DNA from: Streptomyces anulatus
Lineage (GTDB): Bacteria > Actinomycetota > Actinomycetes > Streptomycetales > Streptomycetaceae
Assembly (NCBI RefSeq): GCF_000721175.1
Contig: NZ_JOEZ01000016.1
Coordinates: 372,001-436,000, forward strand
DNA: 64,000 nucleotides
Direction of reading: 5' to 3'
Below are positions 36,897-45,144 of the stretch, piece after piece. The position numbers and the translations under genes are program-made. The notes under the pieces are model-generated. The model was not told where the DNA came from. It searched no databases and worked only from the letters and a program-made list of their open reading frames with translations. Position 1 is the stretch's first letter. Every line of letters begins with the position of its first letter.

Positions 36897-37559
36897 GTGA
36901 CCCGTCCCCCGCCGCCGCACGAGAAGGGCGCGGCCGCCGTGGCGCTGGTGGCCACCACCGCCGAGGTGCTGGCGTGCACGGAGCTGGACGAGGACATGCT
37001 CGCCCCGTGGGAGCGGCGACGGCTCGCGGGAATCCGGGTGCCCGCCCGGCGCGACGACGTGGTGGCGGCCCGTCTGCTGCTGCGGCTGTGCGCCTCCCGG
37101 GTCACCGGGCGGCCGCCGCGGGAGGTGGAGCCGGCCCAGCGCTGCCCCGGGTGCGGGCAGGACGGGCACGGCCGGCCGTATCTCCCGGACCACCCCGGGC
37201 TGGGCGCCGCCTACAGTCACGCCGACGGGCTGGCCGCGGCGGCGGTCGGGCCGGGCCCGGTCGGTATCGACGTGGAGCCGCTGACGCGTCGGCCGGGGCC
37301 CCTGCCCGTACTGCGGCGGCTGCTGCCGGAGGCCGAGGTGGACGCGGCCTGCGCCGAGCCGGACCCCGGTCCGGCGCTGCTGCGGTCGTGGGTCCGGCGG
37401 GAGGCGCTGTTCAAGGCCGGGCGGGACGACGTCCGGCTGGCCGGGTGGACGGACCACCGCCGCGCGGCCGTGGTGGCACTCGCGGGCGGCGGCGCCTGGA
37501 GGGGCGCCGGCCCGGGTCCGGCCCTCAGTCCCGCTCCGGCTCCGCCGTCAGGTCGATGA
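36897..37559 (+). CDS. 4'-phosphopantetheinyl transferase (Sfp type)
   Basis: 220 residues with the Sfp-type motifs: SHADGLAAAAVG, the magnesium-binding VGIDVEPLTRR (~122) and WVRREALFKAGRDDV (~164; the usual W-x-x-K-E-A-x-x-K). It transfers phosphopantetheine from CoA to the serine of the carrier protein encoded 10 bp upstream. GTG start at 36897. Its last 35 nt overlap the end of the convergent kstR-like gene. Confidence 0.88.
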   Translation: MTRPPPPHEKGAAAVALVATTAEVLACTELDEDMLAPWERRRLAGIRVPARRDDVVAARLLLRLCASRVTGRPPREVEPAQRCPGCGQDGHGRPYLPDHPGLGAAYSHADGLAAAAVGPGPVGIDVEPLTRRPGPLPVLRRLLPEAEVDAACAEPDPGPALLRSWVRREALFKAGRDDVRLAGWTDHRRAAVVALAGGGAWRGAGPGPALSPAPAPPSGR

Positions 37560-38136
37560 GGCGGCAGACCGTCTCGATGTCGATCTTGACCTGGGCGATC
37601 GAGGCCCGCCCCGACAGCCAGGTGATCAGCGCCGAGTGCCAGGTGTGCTCGATGACCCGCACCGCGGAGAGCTGCTCCGGCGTCGGGTGCTCCAGACCCA
37701 TCGCGTCCAGGATGATCGCCGTGGTGAGCCGGGAGACGGTGTCCACCTCGGGGCTCACGCTGCGGTCCGCGAAGGTCAGGGCGCGGACCATGGCGTCCGC
37801 GAGATGCGGCTCGCGCTGAAGGGCGCGGAAGGCGCGCATCAGCGTCTCGGCCACCCGCTGGGCCGCGTCGTCGCCGGCCGGAGGGCGTTTGCGGAGCGTG
37901 GTGTGCATGTGCTGGAGCTGGTCCTGCATGGTCGCGACCAGGAGATGGATCTTGGACGGGAAGTAGCGGTAGAGGGTGCCCAGCGCGACCCCGGCGGCCT
38001 CGGCCACCTCCCGCATCTGCACCGCCTCGAACCCGCCCCGGCTGGCCAGCTGGGCGCTGGCGTGCAGGATGCGACGGCGACGGGCCTCCTGGCGCTCGGT
38101 CAGCGCAGGCGCTGCCGGTCTGGCGTCCGCGGTCAT
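37525..38136 (-). CDS. kstR: TetR-family repressor, KstR-like
   Basis: 203 residues. The N-terminal helix-turn-helix reads RRRRILHASAQLASRGGFEA, then VQMREVAEAAGVALGTLYRY and FPSKIHLLVATM, nearly the same as mycobacterial KstR (…SKGGYEAVQMRAVADRADVAVGTLYRYFPSKVHLL). The ligand domain also shows AMVRALTFADRSVSPEVDTV in the KstR-like position. KstR represses sterol side-chain and ring catabolic genes and is released by 3-oxo-sterol-CoA. The start at 38136 has GGGGA upstream. Two exact consensus boxes lie 180-210 nt upstream, so autoregulation and control of the divergent GT4 operon are likely. Confidence 0.8.
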   Translation of the reverse strand: MTADARPAAPALTERQEARRRRILHASAQLASRGGFEAVQMREVAEAAGVALGTLYRYFPSKIHLLVATMQDQLQHMHTTLRKRPPAGDDAAQRVAETLMRAFRALQREPHLADAMVRALTFADRSVSPEVDTVSRLTTAIILDAMGLEHPTPEQLSAVRVIEHTWHSALITWLSGRASIAQVKIDIETVCRLIDLTAEPERD

Positions 38137-38313
38137 GCTGTCCCCGATCCACGATCCGTGATCCATGGCTTGATCCCGCACCCGGACGGACGAAGCGGCC
38201 CGGCCGGGCGCGCACAGCATGCCAGGGCGCCCGTCGTGGCGCGAATCACCTGATCCGGCCGTTACGCCGACGCTACCTGCCGGTAGATTCGATGCACGTC
38301 GAACGATCTAGTA

Positions 38314-38348
38314 TGCAACTTGTTCTATCAAGTCTGAAACTTGTTCTA
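38314..38348. promoter_or_regulatory. Two tandem KstR operators in the kstR / GT4 divergent promoter
   Basis: TGCAACTTGTTCTA (38314-38327) and TGAAACTTGTTCTA (38335-38348) both match TNNAACNNGTTNNA fully. Their centres are 21 bp apart, two helical turns, so two dimers could bind the same DNA face. The second ends 54 nt before the GT4 start. Confidence 0.75.
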
Positions 38349-38402
38349 GATTAGCGCGACCGGTTACGCTCCGGCGAACACGCAGTCAGAAGGGGGCCGA
38401 GT

Positions 38403-39716
38403 GTGACCGCTGAGGCCATATGGACAGGCCCCCGCGCGGGCGACGGCGGCTCCGCCGGTAGCGGCGACCGGCCGTTGCGCATCGCACTCCTCACATACAA
38501 GGGCAATCCGTTCTGCGGCGGCCAGGGTGTGTACGTGCGCCACCTCGGCCGGGAGCTCGCCCGCCTCGGCCACAGCGTCGAGGTCATCGGCGCGCAGCCC
38601 TACCCGGTGCTCGACGAGGGCGTCCCGCTCACCGAGCTGCCCAGCCTCGACCTCTACCGGCAGCCCGACCCCTTCCGTACGCCGAAGTGGGGCGAGTACC
38701 GGGACTGGATCGACCTGGCCGAGGTCGCCACCATGTGGACCGGCGGCTTCCCCGAGCCGCTCACCTTCAGCCTGCGCGCCCGCCGCCACCTGCTGGCCCG
38801 GCGCGGCGAGTTCGACGTCGTCCACGACAACCAGACCCTCGGCTACGGGCTCCTCGGCGAGCTCGGGGCCCCGCTCGTGACGACGATCCACCACCCCATC
38901 ACCGTGGACCGCAGGCTCGACCTGGAAGCCGCGACCAGCCGCCGCCGCCGCGCCTCCGTACGCCGCTGGTACGCCTTCACCCGGATGCAGAAACGGGTCG
39001 CCCGCAAGCTGGACACCGTCCTCACCGTCTCCGGCTCCTCCCGCGACGAGATCGTCGAGGACCTCGGCGTACGCGCGGACCGGATCAGCGTCGTCCACAT
39101 CGGCGCCGACACCGACCTGTGGTCGCCCGACCCCTCGGTCGCCGAGGTGCCAGGACGCATCGTCACCACCTCCAGCGCCGACGTCCCGCTCAAGGGCCTC
39201 GTCCACCTCGTCGACGCGCTCGCCAAGCTCCGCACCGAGAACCCCGCCGCCCACCTCGTCGTCGTCGGCAAGCGCGCCGAGAACGGGCCGGTCGCCCGCG
39301 CGATCGAGCGGCACGGCCTCGCGGACGCCGTCGAGTTCGTCAAGGGCATCAGCGACGCCGAACTGGTCGACCTCGTGCGCAGCGCCCAAATCTCCTGCGT
39401 GCCCTCCCTGTACGAGGGGTTCTCGCTGCCCGCCGCCGAGGCCATGGCCACCGGCACCCCCCTGGTCGCCACCACCGGCGGCGCGATCCCCGAGGTCTCC
39501 GGCCGCGACGGGGAGACCTGCCTCGCCGTGGCGCCCGGCGACGCGGACGCGCTGGCCGGGGCGCTGGCCCGGCTGCTGGCCGACCCAGAGCTGCGCGCCC
39601 GGCTCGGCGCGGCGGGCCGCGAGCGGGTGCTGGACCGCTTCACCTGGGCCAGGGCGGCGGCCGGAACGGCCGAGCTGTACCGTCAGGCGATCACCGCCCG
39701 CGGAGTCCGCAGGTGA
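38403..39716 (+). CDS. GT4-family glycosyltransferase
   Basis: 437 residues, GT-B fold. The N-terminal Gly-rich acceptor loop is LLTYKGNPFCGGQGVYVRHL, and C-terminal donor-site motifs are SSADVPLKGLVHLVDAL and the E-x7-E-like SLYEGFSLPAAEAMATG. Members transfer sugars from activated donors to lipid or polysaccharide acceptors. First gene of a three-gene plus-strand operon with a methyltransferase and a toroid-fold protein, directly after two KstR boxes. GTG start at 38403 with AGAAGGGGG upstream. Acceptor unknown. Confidence 0.85.
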   Translation: MTAEAIWTGPRAGDGGSAGSGDRPLRIALLTYKGNPFCGGQGVYVRHLGRELARLGHSVEVIGAQPYPVLDEGVPLTELPSLDLYRQPDPFRTPKWGEYRDWIDLAEVATMWTGGFPEPLTFSLRARRHLLARRGEFDVVHDNQTLGYGLLGELGAPLVTTIHHPITVDRRLDLEAATSRRRRASVRRWYAFTRMQKRVARKLDTVLTVSGSSRDEIVEDLGVRADRISVVHIGADTDLWSPDPSVAEVPGRIVTTSSADVPLKGLVHLVDALAKLRTENPAAHLVVVGKRAENGPVARAIERHGLADAVEFVKGISDAELVDLVRSAQISCVPSLYEGFSLPAAEAMATGTPLVATTGGAIPEVSGRDGETCLAVAPGDADALAGALARLLADPELRARLGAAGRERVLDRFTWARAAAGTAELYRQAITARGVRR

Positions 39717-39768
39717 CTGCGACCGCGTTCACCGGAACCCGTACCTCCGACCTCGAAGGCAGGCCCTC

Positions 39769-40500
39769 GTGCTGACCGTCGACTTCACCCGCTTCCCGCT
39801 CGCCGCCGGCGACCGAGTGCTCGACCTGGGCTGCGGTGCCGGCCGGCATGCCTTCGAGTGTTACCGGCGCGGTGCGCAGGTCGTCGCCCTCGACCGGAAC
39901 GGCGAGGAGATCCGCGAGGTCGCCAGGTGGTTCGCCGCGATGAAGGAGGCCGGGGAGGCCCCCGAGGGCGCCACCGCCACCGCGATGGAGGGCGACGCAC
40001 TCAACCTGCCCTTCCCCGACGACTCCTTCGACGTCGTGATCATCTCCGAGGTCATGGAGCACATCCCGGACGACAAGGGTGTCCTCGCCGAGATGGTCCG
40101 GGTGCTCAGGCCGGGCGGCCGGATAGCGATCACCGTCCCGCGCTACGGCCCCGAGAAGGTCTGCTGGACCCTCTCCGACGCGTACCACGAGGTCGAGGGC
40201 GGCCACATCCGCATCTACAAGGCCGACCAGCTCCTCGCCCGGATCCGCGAGGCCGGACTCAAGCCGTACGGCACCCACCACGCCCACGCCCTGCACTCGC
40301 CGTACTGGTGGCTGAAGTGCGCCTTCGGCGTCGACAACGACCAGGCGCTGCCGGTGCGGGCCTATCACAAGCTGCTCGTCTGGGACATCATGAAGAAGCC
40401 GCTCGCCACCCGGGTCGCCGAGCAGCTCCTCAACCCGGTCGTCGGCAAGAGCTTCGTCGCCTACGCCACCAAGCCGCACCTTCCGAAGGCCGAGGCGTGA
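39769..40500 (+). CDS. Class I SAM-dependent methyltransferase
   Basis: 243 residues with a Methyltransf_11-like core: RVLDLGCGAGRHAFE (SAM loop), VVALDRN, MEGDALNLPFPDDSFDVV, and VLRPGGRIAITVPR. The C-terminus (YWWLKCAFGVDND) is typical for lipid or small-molecule methylases. It lies 52 nt after the GT4 gene and overlaps the next gene by GTGA, so the three are one operon. Substrate unknown; GTG start at 39769. Confidence 0.85.
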   Translation: MLTVDFTRFPLAAGDRVLDLGCGAGRHAFECYRRGAQVVALDRNGEEIREVARWFAAMKEAGEAPEGATATAMEGDALNLPFPDDSFDVVIISEVMEHIPDDKGVLAEMVRVLRPGGRIAITVPRYGPEKVCWTLSDAYHEVEGGHIRIYKADQLLARIREAGLKPYGTHHAHALHSPYWWLKCAFGVDNDQALPVRAYHKLLVWDIMKKPLATRVAEQLLNPVVGKSFVAYATKPHLPKAEA

Positions 40501-41570
40501 GCACTCCCGAACAGACCGAACACCTCGTCCTGCCCGGCGTCCTGACGGCCGATCAGGCTGCCGAGACCGTCGCCGCCCTCCTCGCCGTACAGCGGGAGGA
40601 CGGGGCGCTGCCGTGGTTCCGTGGGCACCACCTCGACCCGTGGGACCACACCGAGACCGCGATGGCGCTGGACGCGGCCGGCGAGCACGAGGCCGCCGCC
40701 CGCGCCTACGACTGGCTCGCCCGCAACCAGAACGTCGACGGCTCCTGGTTCGCCGCCTACCACGACGGCGACCCGCAGCGGCCGACCGACCGGGGCCTGG
40801 AGAGCAACTTCTGCGCGTACGTGGCCGTCGGTGTCTGGCACCACTACCTGGCCACCGGCGACGACGCGTTCGTCGACCGGATGTGGCCCACGGTCTTCGC
40901 GGCCGTCGAGTTCGTCCTCGGGCTCCAGCAGCCCGGCGGGCAGATCGGCTGGAAGCGGGAGCCCGACGGCACCCCCGTCGACGACGCGCTGCTGACCGGC
41001 TCCTCCTCGATCCACCAGGCGCTGCGCTGTGCGCTGGCCATCGCCGAGCGCCGCGAGGAGCCGCAGCCCGACTGGGAGTTGGCGACCGGGGCGCTGGCCC
41101 ACGCGATCCGCAAACACCCCGAGCGCTTCCTCGACAAGAACCGCTACTCCATGGACTGGTACTACCCGGTCCTCGGCGGCGCGGTCACCGGGGCCGAGGC
41201 CACCGCCCGCATCCAGGAGGGCTGGGACCGCTTCGTCGTCCCCGGCCTCGGGGTGCGCTGCGTGCTGCCCAACCCCTGGGTCACCGGCGGCGAGAGCTGC
41301 GAACTCGCCCTGGCCCTCTGGGTGACGGGGGAGTCGGACCGGGCGCTGGAGATCCTCCAGTCCGTCCAGCACCTGCGTGCCGAGGGCGGGCTGTACTGGA
41401 CGGGGTACGTCTTCGAGGGCAACCGGGCGTTCTGGCCCGAGGAGCTCACCACCTGGACGGCGGGCTCGCTGCTGCTCGCGGTGGCCGCGCTCGGGGGGGA
41501 CGAGGCGACCACCGCGGTCTTCTCGGGCGAGCGGCTGCCGGTCGGCCTGGAGCCGGACTGCTGCCGCTGA
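40497..41570 (+). CDS. Prenyltransferase-repeat (alpha/alpha toroid) protein
   Basis: 357 residues made of toroid repeats with QW-like elements (VQREDGALPWF, NQNVDGSWFAAY, LQQPGGQIGW). It lacks a visible DxDD acid motif of squalene-hopene cyclases and has no signal peptide, so it is either a cytosolic terpene-cyclase-like enzyme of unknown reaction or a sugar-processing (alpha/alpha)6 protein. Coupled to the methyltransferase by GTGA (start 40497). The GT4 / methyltransferase / toroid set suggests a glycosylated isoprenoid or lipid product (inference). Confidence 0.75.
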   Translation: MSTPEQTEHLVLPGVLTADQAAETVAALLAVQREDGALPWFRGHHLDPWDHTETAMALDAAGEHEAAARAYDWLARNQNVDGSWFAAYHDGDPQRPTDRGLESNFCAYVAVGVWHHYLATGDDAFVDRMWPTVFAAVEFVLGLQQPGGQIGWKREPDGTPVDDALLTGSSSIHQALRCALAIAERREEPQPDWELATGALAHAIRKHPERFLDKNRYSMDWYYPVLGGAVTGAEATARIQEGWDRFVVPGLGVRCVLPNPWVTGGESCELALALWVTGESDRALEILQSVQHLRAEGGLYWTGYVFEGNRAFWPEELTTWTAGSLLLAVAALGGDEATTAVFSGERLPVGLEPDCCR

Positions 41571-41593
41571 ACACCGCCTGAGGCGGAGCCGGT

Positions 41594-41887
41594 TCAGCCG
41601 CGGCGGAGCCGGCCCGCCACGGCGTGCCCGATGAACAGGTAGACCACGGCCGCCAGACCGTAACCGGCGACGACCCGCGCCCACGCCTCGTCGAAGGTGA
41701 ACAGGTCGTACGACCAGCCGGCCAGCCAGCGGGCCGCGTCGTGAATCCACTGCACGAAGTCGTTGCCGCGGTTGGCGTCCAGCAGGTACATCAGGATCCA
41801 GAGGATGATGATGAAGGCCAGGATGTCGGCCACGACGGCTATGACACGAGCCGCTGAACTGCTTCCTGAACGGGTTCTGGGAGACAT
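41594..41887 (-). CDS. Small two-helix membrane protein
   Basis: 97 residues with two membrane helices (VIAVVADILAFIIILWILMYL and VVAGYGLAAVVYLFIGHAV) separated by ~30 residues with several aromatics (FVQWIHDAARWLAGWSYDLF). Found widely in streptomycetes; no function known to me. Convergent with the toroid-protein gene. ATG at 41887 with a weak ribosome site. Confidence 0.75.
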   Translation of the reverse strand: MSPRTRSGSSSAARVIAVVADILAFIIILWILMYLLDANRGNDFVQWIHDAARWLAGWSYDLFTFDEAWARVVAGYGLAAVVYLFIGHAVAGRLRRG

Positions 41888-42195
41888 GGGACTCTGGTTG
41901 CCGCTTTACGCAGGGTGAAACCCGTACGGCCGCACCGGGTGACGGCCGTTGAGGGAGCGGGCCAGGCTGAGGGGGAGTGCCGAGACTCGTCACTCGCTGT
42001 GACATGAGGGCGACGTGGGCGCGTTCGAGAGCGTCATCGACAGCATCATGAACGCGGCAAGGACGCGGGCGCCGAGGTGAAGGACAAGGCGTGGTCGGCC
42101 GGTGGGCGAGACGGCCGGCCGATCCTCCTCGCACTGACCACGACCGGCGCATATCCGGGTGATCACCCCGGGTTCCGCCGGTTAGGGTGCGCCGC
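41888..42195. other. Intergenic region with possible gene remnant
   Basis: No intact gene is seen. Around 42060-42110 one frame reads GKDAGAEVKDKA, reminiscent of CsbD/stress-type helical proteins, but the frame is broken on both sides. This looks like a decayed fragment. The right end must hold the promoter of the MDMPI gene. Confidence 0.4.
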
Positions 42196-42975
42196 ATGAC
42201 GCTCCTCTCCCACGACCGCTACTGCGACGAGATCCTGGCCCAGACCGACGCCCTGCGCGCGGTGCTGACCGGCGCCGATCTCGGCGCGACCGTCCCCACC
42301 TGCCCCGACTGGTCCCTGCGGGAGCTCGCCGTGCACGTCGGCGGCGCGCACCGCTGGGTCGGCGAGATCGTCCGGACCCGCGCCGCCGACGACGTCCCCG
42401 AGGACAGGGTGCCCGGCATCGAAGGGCCGGTCGGCGACGACCCGGCCGCGCTCGACGCCTGGCTCGCCGAGGGTGCGGCCGCCACCGTGGACGCGCTGCG
42501 GAAGGCGGGGCCGGACGCCGAGGTGTGGACCTGGGCGTGGGAGCGGCGTACGGCGTTCTGGGCGCGGCGCATGACGCACGAGACGGTTGTGCACCGGGCG
42601 GACGCGGCGCTCGCCGCCCGCGTCCCGTACACGGTCGACGCCGACGTGGCCGCCGACACCATCGAGGAGTGGCTGCGCATCGTCTCCTTCTCCCAGCAGG
42701 GCGGCGACCCGGAGGCGGCCGAACTGCGGGGCGGCGCACGCTCGTTGCATCTGCACGCCACCGACGTACCCGGCGCGGAGTGGCTGATCGAGTTCGGCGA
42801 GGACCGCTTCACCTGGCGGCACGCGCACGAGAAGGCCACGGTCGCGCTGCGCGGGCCGCTCACCGATCTGATGCTGGTCTTCAACCGCCGCCTGGCGCGG
42901 ACGAGTCAGCGCGTGGAGGTGCTCGGCGACGCGGCGCTGCTGGACTTCTGGCTGGACCGCTCCTCGTTCGGCTGA
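42196..42975 (+). CDS. Maleylpyruvate-isomerase-family mycothiol-dependent protein
   Basis: 259 residues with an N-terminal MDMPI/DinB-like four-helix bundle. A metal-binding His is in the CPDWSLRELAVHVGGAHRWV region, with others in WARRMTHETVVHRADAALA. The C-terminal MDMPI_C part follows (VALRGPLTDLMLVFNRRL). Family members use mycothiol as cofactor or transfer it to substrates; the reaction here is unknown. ATG at 42196 is preferred; GTG 9 nt upstream is possible. Confidence 0.82.
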   Translation: MTLLSHDRYCDEILAQTDALRAVLTGADLGATVPTCPDWSLRELAVHVGGAHRWVGEIVRTRAADDVPEDRVPGIEGPVGDDPAALDAWLAEGAAATVDALRKAGPDAEVWTWAWERRTAFWARRMTHETVVHRADAALAARVPYTVDADVAADTIEEWLRIVSFSQQGGDPEAAELRGGARSLHLHATDVPGAEWLIEFGEDRFTWRHAHEKATVALRGPLTDLMLVFNRRLARTSQRVEVLGDAALLDFWLDRSSFG

Positions 42976-42982
42976 CCAAGCC

Positions 42983-43996
42983 CTACTGGCTGTTGAGTGC
43001 CGCCAGGACCCGCAGCGTGTGCGGGTCCGGGGCGGTGACCAGCAGATCCGTCACCGGGCCCGTGCGCCACAGCTCCAGCCGCTCCGCGATCCGGGCGCGC
43101 GGCCCGATCAGCGAGATCTCGTCGGCGAACGCGTCGGGCACCGCCCGTACCGCCTCCTCCTTGCGGCCCTGGAGGAACAGCTCCTGGATCCGCCGGGCCT
43201 CCTCCTCGAACCCCATCCGGGCCATCAGGTCCGCGTGGAAGTTGCGGGCCGCGTGGCCCATCCCGCCGATGTAGAAGCCGAGCATCGCCTTCACCGGCAG
43301 CAGCCCCTCGGCCACGTCGTCGCAGACGTGCGCGCGGGCCATCGGCGCGATCACGAAGCCGTCCCGGAGTCCGGCGAGCGAGGCCCCGTAGACGTCCGAG
43401 CGCAGCGGCGACCAGTACAGCGGCAGCCAGCCGTCCGCGATCTCCACCGTCTGCGCGATGTTCTTCGGGCCCTCCGCACCGAGCAGGACGGGCAACGAGG
43501 CGCGCAGGGGGTGGGTGATCGGCTTCAGCGGCTTGCCGAGGCCGGTGGCGTCCGGGCCGGTGTACGGGTGGGAGTGGAAGCGGCCCGCCAGCTCGACCGG
43601 GGCCTGCCGCGCCAGGACCTGCCGGATCACCTCGACGTACTCGCGGGTCGCGGTCAGCGGGCTCCTCGGGAACGGCCGGCCGTACCACCCCTCCACCACC
43701 TGCGGCCCGGAGAGGCCGAGGCCGAGCAGCATCCGGCCGCCGGAGAGATGGTCCAGGGTCAGTGCGTGCATGGCCGTCGCGGTGGGCGTGCGGGCCGACA
43801 TCTGGGCGATGCCGGTGCCCAGCCTGATCCGTGAGGTGTGGGCGGCGATCCAGGTCAGCGGGGTGAAGGCGTCCGAGCCCCAGGCCTCCGCCGTCCACAC
43901 CGAGTCGTAGCCGAGCCGCTCGGCCTCCTGGACCAGGGCGAGCTGGCCGGGGTCCGGGCCGCGGCCCCAGTAACCGAGCGCGAGTCCGAGCCGCAT
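42983..43996 (-). CDS. LLM-class F420-dependent oxidoreductase
   Basis: 337 residues of the luciferase-like monooxygenase (LLM) fold: LALGYWGRGPDPGQLALVQEAERLGYDSVW at the N-terminus (recognised as LGYWG and EAERLGYDSVWTAE), RIRLGTGIAQMSARTP, MLLGLGLSGPQVVEGWYG and VLLGAEGPKNI. The pattern fits F420-dependent members, which reduce or oxidise unknown substrates. Start at 43996 with GGAGGG upstream. Convergent with the MDMPI gene, 7 nt apart. Confidence 0.85.
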   Translation of the reverse strand: MRLGLALGYWGRGPDPGQLALVQEAERLGYDSVWTAEAWGSDAFTPLTWIAAHTSRIRLGTGIAQMSARTPTATAMHALTLDHLSGGRMLLGLGLSGPQVVEGWYGRPFPRSPLTATREYVEVIRQVLARQAPVELAGRFHSHPYTGPDATGLGKPLKPITHPLRASLPVLLGAEGPKNIAQTVEIADGWLPLYWSPLRSDVYGASLAGLRDGFVIAPMARAHVCDDVAEGLLPVKAMLGFYIGGMGHAARNFHADLMARMGFEEEARRIQELFLQGRKEEAVRAVPDAFADEISLIGPRARIAERLELWRTGPVTDLLVTAPDPHTLRVLAALNSQ

Positions 43997-44110
43997 TCCG
44001 TTCCCTCCAACCGCAACTGACGGTGCGTCAAGTGACAGCGTCCGGGGTGGACTGTACGACAACGGCCCCCCGCCCGGAAGGGCGAGGGGCCGCGACGTGT
44101 GTGTGGGGGA

Positions 44111-44968
44111 TCAGCCTCGCTGGATGCCCGTGGCATCCTGCAGGACACCACGACGGCCGTCCTGCGTCTGGGCGATGAGGCTCTGGCCGCGCTGCTCGAC
44201 CGCGAGGTACCAGGTGCCCGGCGCCAGCTCGGCGATCGGGTTCGGCGAACCGTCCTCGCCGTACAGCGGGCGCGCCACCGGAACGGCGAACCAGAACGGG
44301 GTGAAGTCGCCCGCCGGGGCCGCGCCGCCCTGCGAAGGCTGCGGGGCCTGGGCCTGCTGCGCCTGCGCCTGCGCCGGGTCGGCCTGGGCGGGCTGACCCT
44401 GCTGGGGGGCGCCGGGGTAGCCGTAACCCTGGCTCGGCTGGGCGCCGTACGGCTGCTGCTGGCCGCCCGGGAAGCCGTAGCCCTGGCCGGGCTGCGCACC
44501 GTACGGGGCCTGCCCGCCCTGCAGGCCCTGCGCCGGGGCGGCCGGGCTGAGCAGCGGGGCCTTGAGGAAGGGCACCAGCGGTCCGGCGATGGCGCCCCCG
44601 GCGAGCACGATGGTGGCGAGCAGACCGAGGATCATGCCGGCGCCGGCGTTGCTGATGTCGAGGATCGTCCAGAACGCGGTCCACAGGGCGAACACGGTGA
44701 GCGCCACGCTGAACTGACCGAGGTCGAGCCCGGCGACCTTGCGGCCCGGCATCGCACGGCTGACGATCAGCAGCGCCGCGGCGATGACGCCGGCGAGGAA
44801 GACGCTCATCAGGAGCCCGAGCGAGTCCCAGGCGTTCGGGTTGTCGACCCGCGAGCAGTCGATGCCCGACGGGCAGAAGCTGGTGTAGTCGAGGAAAGAG
44901 GCGATGAACAGCACGACCGCTGCTCCGATCACCACGCCGTCGCCTCGAGTGAGGGATCGGATATTCAC
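44111..44968 (-). CDS. Four-helix membrane protein with Gln/Pro/Gly-rich linker (DUF5336-like)
   Basis: 285 residues. Four membrane helices fill residues ~10-135 (GDGVVIGAAVVLFIASFLDY, LGLLMSVFLAGVIAAALLIV and others). Then comes a Gln/Pro/Gly/Tyr repeat tract with GYGFPGG/GYGYPGA units, and a C-terminal globular region (FWFAVPVARPLYGED ... GTWYLAVEQRGQSLIAQTQDG), which may sense or bind at the membrane. Such layouts are common in actinobacteria; function unknown. GTG start at 44968 with AAGGA upstream. Confidence 0.72.
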   Translation of the reverse strand: MNIRSLTRGDGVVIGAAVVLFIASFLDYTSFCPSGIDCSRVDNPNAWDSLGLLMSVFLAGVIAAALLIVSRAMPGRKVAGLDLGQFSVALTVFALWTAFWTILDISNAGAGMILGLLATIVLAGGAIAGPLVPFLKAPLLSPAAPAQGLQGGQAPYGAQPGQGYGFPGGQQQPYGAQPSQGYGYPGAPQQGQPAQADPAQAQAQQAQAPQPSQGGAAPAGDFTPFWFAVPVARPLYGEDGSPNPIAELAPGTWYLAVEQRGQSLIAQTQDGRRGVLQDATGIQRG

Positions 44969-45144
44969 GTGAAGGTCCTTAGTCGGTCGTCTCGTCGGGG
45001 CGGTCGTCGCTGCCGCCGGTGCGGCGGTCACGGCTTGGAGCTCGGGAGCGGCTCCCCATCGTACGGATGAATCTATCGTCTGCCCGGGCGGGTTGTGTCC
45101 CGGGCCGGATGATGAGCGGCCATCCCTCCAATATCACCGCAGAA

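Noticed and set aside
42016..42160. Possible small stress-protein gene (CsbD-like wording GKDAGAEVKDKA)
   Set aside because: No start, stop and ribosome site combine in one frame; at best a remnant.
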